This document shows positions 7,282 to 13,970 of a stretch of DNA of 13,970 nucleotides, piece by piece. Below the pieces are notes generated by a model. It searched no databases, was not told where the DNA came from, and saw nothing but the letters and a program-made list of their open reading frames with translations. The stretch is from an uncultured Aquabacterium sp. (GTDB lineage: Bacteria > Pseudomonadota > Gammaproteobacteria > Burkholderiales > Burkholderiaceae_C), in NCBI GenBank assembly GCA_937923225.1, contig CALAKR010000088.1, forward strand, positions 1 to 13,970. Direction: 5' to 3'. Each line of letters begins with the position of its first letter. The stretch's first letter is position 1. Made by a program: the position numbers and the translations under genes.

Positions 7282-7609
7282 CTTCGCTTGTTATGAAGCG
7301 GATGCAAGTTCATCCCCTCTGACCTTTTTCAAGCCGGGTTGCGCCGTCGGGTGCCAACCAACACAACGTGTCTTGAGTTCCGGTTGGCGGCGATGCCGTC
7401 GCTCTCAAACCGACTCACCGTGATGCCACAGCGCCGAGCGCGCCTGTCACGAGGTACGGACACGAACTCCCGCAACTTTCCGCGGGATACCACAGCGACC
7501 TAACCTGAGCCCTGTGCTGGCAACGAGCCACACGGGCTTTGCGGCTTTGGCCTTTTCGCGACCCCATGAGGTCGACGGGCCAGCGCCGCGCTTTGGCTTG
7601 AAAGAAGTT
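7282..7609 (+). promoter_or_regulatory. Long, hairpin-rich 5' leader of the helicase gene
   Basis: This stretch has no supportable gene but several inverted repeats. GCCAACC (7353-7359) pairs with GGTTGGC (7382-7388) around an inner ACAC/GTGT stem (7361-7371). TCCCGC (7468-7473) pairs with GCGGGA (7482-7487). AGCCC (7508-7512) pairs with GGGCT (7534-7538), with further GTG/CAC and GGC/GCC pairs inside, followed by TTT. Long structured leaders are known for cold-shock-controlled RNA helicase mRNAs such as E. coli csdA; that this one is cold- or self-regulated is inference. The start of transcription is predicted, not shown. Confidence 0.45.
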
Positions 7610-9619
<2,010 letters not shown>

Positions 9620-9628
9620 TCAGGGCCT

Positions 9629-9655
9629 GATGCCGTGAAGCAGGCCGGCGGCATC
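9629..9655. terminator. Hairpin between converging helicase gene and lolA
   Basis: GATGCCG (9629-9635) pairs perfectly with CGGCATC (9649-9655) around a 13-base loop. A second small stem, ATCAG/CTGAT (9619-9631), overlaps the helicase stop and competes with it. Neither has a clear T-run. The position between two converging stops supports a bidirectional terminator. Confidence 0.4.
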
Positions 9656-9678
9656 CGTCGGCCCTGCGCTCAAGCGGC

Positions 9679-10395
9679 TCAAGGCTGCTTGAGCACATCC
9701 GCCCCCGCCGGGGGCGTGAACACAAAGCGCGAAGCCGGCACCGCCGCCTTCGTGTCGAAACGGGTGAAGTCCAGACGGGACTTCTGCCCGAAGCTGTCGA
9801 GCACTTCCAGGGCCACGAGCGTGCTGCCCTTGAAGCCGACACGCACCGATTGGAATTGCCCGTCCTTCGAACGCGGCAGGGCTTCGGCCCATTCGATCAA
9901 ACCTGCCGCCTGCGCTGTCGCCGGGGTCGCGGACGCCGCACCTTGTGATGCCGTGGGTGGCACGGATTTGAGCGTGAAATCCTTTTCCAGTGACGAGCCT
10001 GACAGCAGGGCCGCCGGCGTGGCGCCCAGGGCCTGGCTCATGGGCCGCTCCGTCACCTGGTTCAGGTCGGCGTCGTACAGCCACACCTTCTGGCCATCAC
10101 CCACGATCAACTGCTCCATCGGCTTGTCGTAAGCGAAGCGGAAGCGGTTGGGCCGCTGGAACTCCAGCGTGCCGGTCGAGGTGCGCGCCTTCTTGCCATC
10201 GGGCGAGGTCACCGTCTGCTTGAAGCTGGCCTGGCCGCTCTGCACATCCTTCACGAACGCACGCAGCGAGGCCACGGCATCGGCATGCGCCGGCATGGTC
10301 CCGAACTGGAACAGGCACGCGGTCAGCAAGGCCGCGCGCGGCAGCGTGAACATCGCCTTGACGGCAGTGGCAGCGGTATAGCTGGACTTCATCAT
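9679..10395 (-). CDS. lolA: Outer-membrane lipoprotein carrier protein LolA
   Basis: Periplasmic chaperone that takes lipoproteins released by LolCDE across to LolB at the outer membrane. From the ATG at 10395 it has 238 residues. A strong AGGAGG lies 10 bases upstream. A further in-frame ATG at 10353 lacks a ribosome site. The N-terminus is a signal peptide with a hydrophobic stretch (AALLTACLFQFG) and a likely cleavage after PAHA at residue 38. The mature part begins DAVASLRAF and shows the LolA beta-barrel pattern: QASFKQTV, GTLEFQRPNRFRFAYDKP, LIVGDGQKVWLYDADLNQV and, near the end, SRLDFTRFDTKAAVP. An Ala/Thr/Ser-rich insertion (SQGAASATPATAQAAG) breaks the middle of the domain and is probably a loop. 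In Burkholderiales lolA normally follows ftsK directly; here one extra gene intervenes. Confidence 0.93.
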   Translation of the reverse strand: MMKSSYTAATAVKAMFTLPRAALLTACLFQFGTMPAHADAVASLRAFVKDVQSGQASFKQTVTSPDGKKARTSTGTLEFQRPNRFRFAYDKPMEQLIVGDGQKVWLYDADLNQVTERPMSQALGATPAALLSGSSLEKDFTLKSVPPTASQGAASATPATAQAAGLIEWAEALPRSKDGQFQSVRVGFKGSTLVALEVLDSFGQKSRLDFTRFDTKAAVPASRFVFTPPAGADVLKQP

Positions 10396-10405
10396 CGGAT
10401 CGGGG

Positions 10406-10411
10406 CCTCCT
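10406..10411 (-). promoter_or_regulatory. Strong Shine-Dalgarno sequence of lolA
   Basis: AGGAGG on the minus strand, 10 bases before ATG 10395 and 13 before the immediately following ATG. It favours the first ATG and rules against starts further upstream. Confidence 0.65.
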
Positions 10412-10460
10412 ACGGGGTTGGAGATCCGATTGTTCCATGGGTTCCCAGGCCCCTTGCACG

Positions 10461-10482
10461 GGCAGGCCTGCATGACCCTGCC
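10461..10482 (-). terminator. Hairpin after the PEP-CTERM gene
   Basis: GGCAGG pairs with CCTGCC around a 10-base loop, about 45 bases past the stop of the PEP-CTERM gene and upstream of lolA. There is no T-run, and a competing palindrome GCAGGCCTGC overlaps it. Weak terminator candidate. Confidence 0.3.
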
Positions 10483-10525
10483 ACCTTGTCTTGCCCTTGA
10501 CCAGCACCCCCACCGGCAGCGGCGT

Positions 10526-11131
10526 TCAGGCTTGTGGCCTGCCCTTGCGGCTGCGGGTCATGGCGCCCGCCACGGCCAGGCCAGCCAGGGCCAGCACCAG
10601 CGACTCAGGCTCCGGCACCGCCGTCACCAGCGCGCTGGCGGGCACGATGGACCAGTCCGTATCGCCAGGCTTCATCCACTGGAAGATGATGCCGTCGTAG
10701 GTATAGGCCTCGTAGAAGCGCACATCCAGCGCATGGGCACCCGCCGTGAGCGTGGCACTGCCCTGCGCTGCGCCAAACCACTGCTCGGCCGTGTTGTGGA
10801 TCACCCGCGCGCCGTCGATGAACACCTGCACGCCATCATCGGACACCGTGCGGAACTGGTACTCGCCCGCCGTGGGGGCCAGCAGGTAGCCTGCCCAGGT
10901 CACGGTGTAGGACTCGTCCTCGCCCAACGGGTTCCACTTGTACGTGAAGCTGCCATCCCAGTGATCGATCTGCGGATCGATGAAACTGCCCAGGGGGGTC
11001 AAGCCAGCCGTCGAGATGTTGCCCGAGCTGTCGAACCCCCAGCCGTTGTAGACATGGGCGCTCAGGTCGGCCCAGGCACTGCCCATCATCGAAGCACTCA
11101 AGGCCAGCGCCGTCATCCAGGATGCTTTCAT
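10526..11131 (-). CDS. Secreted PA14-domain protein with PEP-CTERM sorting signal
   Basis: A 201-residue exported protein. The signal peptide (MKASWMTALALSASMMGSAWA) is likely cleaved after Ala21. Residues about 22-160 resemble a PA14 beta-barrel, with VTWAGYLLAPTAGEYQFRT at 77-95, the hallmark SDDGVQVFIDGARVI at 97-111 and a later HALDVRFYEAYTYDGI stretch. PA14 domains usually bind carbohydrate or ligands outside the cell. The C-terminus is a textbook PEP-CTERM signal: VPEPES at 172-177, a hydrophobic helix (LVLALAGLAVAGAM) and a basic tail (RSRKGRPQA). An exosortase elsewhere in the genome should process it, often linked to exopolysaccharide production. The ATG at 11131 follows AAGGGGA. The gene lies between ftsK and lolA, with hairpins on both sides, so it is probably its own transcription unit. 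The ligand is unknown. Confidence 0.9.
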   Translation of the reverse strand: MKASWMTALALSASMMGSAWADLSAHVYNGWGFDSSGNISTAGLTPLGSFIDPQIDHWDGSFTYKWNPLGEDESYTVTWAGYLLAPTAGEYQFRTVSDDGVQVFIDGARVIHNTAEQWFGAAQGSATLTAGAHALDVRFYEAYTYDGIIFQWMKPGDTDWSIVPASALVTAVPEPESLVLALAGLAVAGAMTRSRKGRPQA

Positions 11132-11180
11132 GCTCGTTCCCCTTGTTGGACGTGAACGGCATCATAGGATCGAGCCAGTT

Positions 11181-11215
11181 GGGGCATCCATCCCTAAGAC
11201 GCGGATGGCATCCCC
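11181..11215 (-). terminator. Extended hairpin downstream of ftsK
   Basis: CCATCC (11188-11193) pairs with GGATGG (11203-11208). After a symmetric CAT/CAT internal loop, GGGG (11181-11184) pairs with CCCC (11212-11215). It lies 16-50 bases past the ftsK stop and before the PEP-CTERM gene. No T-run follows on the minus strand. It is the best hairpin for ending the ftsK transcript. Confidence 0.45.
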
Positions 11216-11230
11216 CCAGTTTGGCAACGA

Positions 11231-13741
11231 TCAGGTATCCCAGGGCGCGGCCGTGGCACCGCCCTCGCCACCCCGGTTGGGCGTGACGATCTCGCGGTTG
11301 CCATTGGTCGACATGCTGGACACCAGGCCCGATTTCTCCATCTGTTCCAGCAGGCGCGCTGCACGGTTGTAGCCGATGCGCAGGTGGCGCTGCACCAGCG
11401 AGATCGAGGCCTTGCGGTGCTGCAGCACGATGGCCACGGCCTGGTCGTACATCGGGTCGGATTCGCCATCACCGCCGCCAGCCGGCGAGCCATCGAGGTT
11501 GCTGCCCTCGTCGCCCAGCGAGCCGCCTTCGAGGATGCCCTCGATGTAGTTGGGCTCGCCCTGCGTCTTGAGGTACTCGACCACGCGGTGCACCTCGTCG
11601 TCGCTCACGAAGGCGCCGTGCACCCGCATCGGCAGGCCGGTGCCGGAAGCCATGTAGAGCATGTCGCCCTGCCCCAGCAAGGCCTCGGCGCCCATCTGGT
11701 CGAGGATGGTGCGGCTGTCGATCTTGCTGGACACCTGGAAGGAGATCCGCGTCGGGATGTTGGCCTTGATCAGGCCGGTGATGACGTCCACGGAAGGCCG
11801 CTGCGTGGCCAGGATCAGATGAATGCCGGCGGCACGCGCCTTCTGCGCCAAGCGGGCAATGAGCTCCTCGATCTTCTTGCCCACCACCATCATCAGGTCG
11901 GCGAGTTCGTCGATCACGATGACGACGTGCGGCAGGCGCTCCAGCGGTTCGGGCGCTTCCGGCGTCAGGCTGAAGGGGTTGGGCACCAGTTCGCCACGCG
12001 CCTTGGCGTCGTCCATCTTCTTGTTGAAGCCGGCCAGGTTGCGCACGCCCATCTTGCTCATGAGCTTGTAGCGGCGCTCCATCTCGCCCACCGCCCAGTT
12101 CAGCGCATTGCCAGCCAGCTTCATGTCGGTCACGACCGGGCACAGCAGGTGCGGAATGCCTTCGTAGACGCTCATCTCGAGCATCTTCGGGTCGATCAGG
12201 ATCAGGCGTACATCGCGTGCCTCGGCCTTGTACAGCAGCGACAGGATGGTGGCGTTGATGCCCACCGATTTACCCGAGCCGGTGGTGCCGGCCACCAGGC
12301 AGTGCGGCATCTTGGCCAGGTCGGCCACCACGGGCGCGCCGACGATGTCCTTGCCCAGGCCGATGGTCAGCAAAGACTGCGCGTCGTTGTAGACCTGCGA
12401 GCCGAGGATCTCGGTCAGGCGGATCATCTGGCGCTTGGCGTTGGGCAACTCCAGCGCCATCAGGTTCTTGCCGGGGATGGTCTCGACCACGCGGATCGAC
12501 ACCAGCGACAGCGAGCGCGCCAGGTCCTTGGCCAGGTTGACGATCTGCGAGCCCTTCACGCCCGTGGCCGGTTCGATCTCGTAGCGGGTGATCACCGGGC
12601 CGGGTGAGGCCGCCACCACCCGCACCTCGACGCCGAAGTCCTTGAGCTTCTTCTCGATCATGCGGGAGGTCATCTCCAGCGAATCGGCTGTGACGGTCTC
12701 CATGCGGCCACCCGCGGCGTCCAGCAGATCGATCTGCGGCAGCTTGGTATCGGCCATGTCGCTGAACAGGGGCTTTTGCTTTTCCTTGATGATGCGGTCG
12801 GACTTGGGGACTTCCATCACCGGGGCCTCGATGACCAGCGGGATCGGTGCCTGCGGCGGCATGGGCGGTGGCGCCGCGTCGGGATCGCCATTGAGTTCCA
12901 GATCGGGCGTGGGCATGTGGTGGCGCACCACCTCGACCTCGCGCTCATGGGCACGTTCGCTGGCGGCCTGCTGGCCCAGCACCTGGTCCAGATGCGCCTC
13001 GCGCTGGGCCTCACGGCGCGCCTTGAGCAGATCGCCCACCGAACCGATGCGCTCGGCCACGTCCAGCCACGAAAAGCGCAGCGCCATGGCCATGCCGGTA
13101 ACGAGCATCGCGATCCACAGCACGCCCGAGCCGTTGAAACCCAGCCACTTGGTGCTCAGCGGGCCCAGCAGCAGGCCCAGGATGCCGCCAGCGTGTTCAC
13201 CGGCAATGGCCGGCTCGATGCGGTACAGGCGCGTCCATTCCAGCGCGCAGCTGGCCGACAGCAGCAGCACCACGCCCAGCCAGAAACGCCAGCGGGGGTA
13301 GGACACACCCGGCGCGTTCTGCGACAGATGGGCCAGGGCCGGATCACGGCGCAGCCAGCGCGCAAAAGCGCTGAGCCAGGCGCGGCCACTCACGATCAGC
13401 ACCCACCAGCCGGAAAAGCCCAGCAGGCAGTACAGCAGGTCGGACGCCAGTGCGCCCAGGTGGCCCACCCAGTTGGTGGCCTCGCGGTTCAGCCCGGAGG
13501 TGCTGAAAGCCGCATCCAGCCGGTCATGGCTGACCATGGCCAGCAGCATCAGAACCCAGGCCAGCGCGCTGATCAGCAGCAGGGCCTGGAAGCGGAACGT
13601 GGTCTCGACCGGTGTGGAAGGCACGGCGGCCGCGGATGCGGGCTGGCGGTGCAGGCGCCCGGTCAGGCGCAGAGAGGTGGCCGGATCGTGGCGGCGGTCA
13701 TCGCCGCCGTCCGCGTTCAGAGAGCCCAAGGGGTAGGTCAT
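11231..13741 (-). CDS. ftsK: DNA translocase FtsK
   Basis: Septum-bound motor that pumps chromosome ends across the division site and activates XerCD recombination at dif. The ATG at 13741 (836 residues, MTYPLGSL) is preferred over an in-frame TTG at 13771, which has no ribosome site. The N-terminal part has about four membrane helices (near residues 52-70, 95-118, 153-168 and 206-222). A Pro-rich linker about 110 residues long follows (230-340), much shorter than in E. coli FtsK (1329 residues in all) but usual for betaproteobacteria. The motor has Walker [10 protein letters not shown] at 484-492 and Walker [13 protein letters not shown] at 606-617. The DNA-reading gamma domain at about 760-822 contains [18 protein letters not shown], the winged helix that recognises KOPS. 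It leads the minus-strand series towards lolA and rarA. Confidence 0.97.
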   Translation of the reverse strand: MTYPLGSLNADGGDDRRHDPATSLRLTGRLHRQPASAAAVPSTPVETTFRFQALLLISALAWVLMLLAMVSHDRLDAAFSTSGLNREATNWVGHLGALASDLLYCLLGFSGWWVLIVSGRAWLSAFARWLRRDPALAHLSQNAPGVSYPRWRFWLGVVLLLSASCALEWTRLYRIEPAIAGEHAGGILGLLLGPLSTKWLGFNGSGVLWIAMLVTGMAMALRFSWLDVAERIGSVGDLLKARREAQREAHLDQVLGQQAASERAHEREVEVVRHHMPTPDLELNGDPDAAPPPMPPQAPIPLVIEAPVMEVPKSDRIIKEKQKPLFSDMADTKLPQIDLLDAAGGRMETVTADSLEMTSRMIEKKLKDFGVEVRVVAASPGPVITRYEIEPATGVKGSQIVNLAKDLARSLSLVSIRVVETIPGKNLMALELPNAKRQMIRLTEILGSQVYNDAQSLLTIGLGKDIVGAPVVADLAKMPHCLVAGTTGSGKSVGINATILSLLYKAEARDVRLILIDPKMLEMSVYEGIPHLLCPVVTDMKLAGNALNWAVGEMERRYKLMSKMGVRNLAGFNKKMDDAKARGELVPNPFSLTPEAPEPLERLPHVVIVIDELADLMMVVGKKIEELIARLAQKARAAGIHLILATQRPSVDVITGLIKANIPTRISFQVSSKIDSRTILDQMGAEALLGQGDMLYMASGTGLPMRVHGAFVSDDEVHRVVEYLKTQGEPNYIEGILEGGSLGDEGSNLDGSPAGGGDGESDPMYDQAVAIVLQHRKASISLVQRHLRIGYNRAARLLEQMEKSGLVSSMSTNGNREIVTPNRGGEGGATAAPWDT

Positions 13742-13911
13742 GGCCCGATTGTGCGGGAGATTGCGCCGCAAAACGCGGGGAGAACACCCGTGCCCAACGC
13801 CCTGATCGCCCTGGCCTGGGCACTTCGGTCAACAAGCACAGGCGGCGAGGCCTTTTGAAACAAGCTGAAACCACCCCGCCCCGTCCCGCTCAGCGCCATA
13901 GAACGCAAATA

Positions 13912-13941
13912 GCCGCCACGCGGGCGGCCCACGGTGGCGGC
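13912..13941 (-). terminator. Strong hairpin upstream of ftsK
   Basis: GCCGCCAC (13912-13919) pairs perfectly with GTGGCGGC (13934-13941) around a 14-base G/C-rich loop. On the minus strand it is followed by TATTTGCGTTCT, which is moderately T-rich. It may terminate a minus-strand gene lying beyond the right edge, ahead of ftsK. The 229 bases from 13742 to the edge hold no supportable gene. Confidence 0.4.
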
Positions 13942-13944
13942 GGC

Positions 13945-13962
13945 TGGCGCCCGCAGGCGCCA
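13945..13962. repeat. Second perfect hairpin at the right edge
   Basis: TGGCGCC, a 4-base loop CGCA, GGCGCCA is a perfect 7-bp stem only 3 bases from the previous hairpin. Together they form a tandem stem-loop block. It may be part of a terminator or a dispersed palindromic element; copies elsewhere cannot be seen from here. Confidence 0.4.
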
Positions 13963-13970
13963 AGACAGCA

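Noticed and set aside
11384..13858. Two long plus-strand open frames opposite ftsK
   Set aside because: Both mirror the conserved ftsK frame, are His/Gln/Arg-rich and show no motifs or ribosome sites.
13738..13932. Short minus-strand frame whose stop overlaps the ftsK start as ATGA
   Set aside because: The overlap resembles translational coupling, but the frame starts with GTG inside a hairpin, its internal ATG at 13899 has no ribosome site, and the product has no recognisable pattern. It is most likely chance.

Overview
This window looks like chromosomal DNA from a high-GC betaproteobacterium of the order Burkholderiales, most likely the Comamonadaceae or the Leptothrix/Rubrivivax/Aquabacterium group. 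The basis is the strong G/C preference at third codon positions, a minus-strand ftsK, lolA, rarA series that resembles the usual Burkholderiales gene order, and a PEP-CTERM exported protein. I cannot name the genus from sequence alone. The content is mainly housekeeping and catabolic genes. I see no phage, insertion sequence, CRISPR array, tRNA or rRNA.

Left part (1-3002). The window opens inside a class I cytochrome c gene (+). It converges on a standalone class II glutamine-amidotransferase-like protein (-). Facing away from that gene is a gene for glutamate-cysteine ligase of the E. coli type (gshA, +, TTG start), the first step of glutathione synthesis; no gshB is adjacent. gshA converges on a 79-residue protein of unknown function (-).

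Middle part (3086-6959). eutB and eutC (-, 4 bases apart) encode the two subunits of adenosylcobalamin-dependent ethanolamine ammonia-lyase. There are no microcompartment, reactivase, transporter or regulator genes around them, and EutC starts without the N-terminal targeting helix. This suggests a cytosolic enzyme that releases ammonia and acetaldehyde from ethanolamine. rarA (-), a replication-fork AAA+ ATPase, lies upstream.

Positions 6913-7609 hold no large gene. They contain an inverted repeat in front of rarA, a convincing 35-residue single-pass membrane protein (7062-7169), a good sigma70-type promoter (7247-7275), and about 330 bases of hairpin-rich leader before a DEAD-box RNA helicase gene (7610-9619, +). 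The helicase has a tail of about 200 residues made of Gly/Arg/Asp/Phe/Lys repeats.

Right part (9629-13970). lolA (-, periplasmic lipoprotein carrier), a secreted PA14-domain PEP-CTERM protein (-) and ftsK (-, DNA translocase) follow. The usual ftsK-lolA-rarA succession is present but broken twice: by the PEP-CTERM gene, and by the opposite-strand helicase block. The last 230 bases upstream of ftsK hold two strong hairpins and no supportable gene.

I found no clearly new multi-gene system. The best leads are the small membrane protein, the long structured helicase leader and the orphan amidotransferase.
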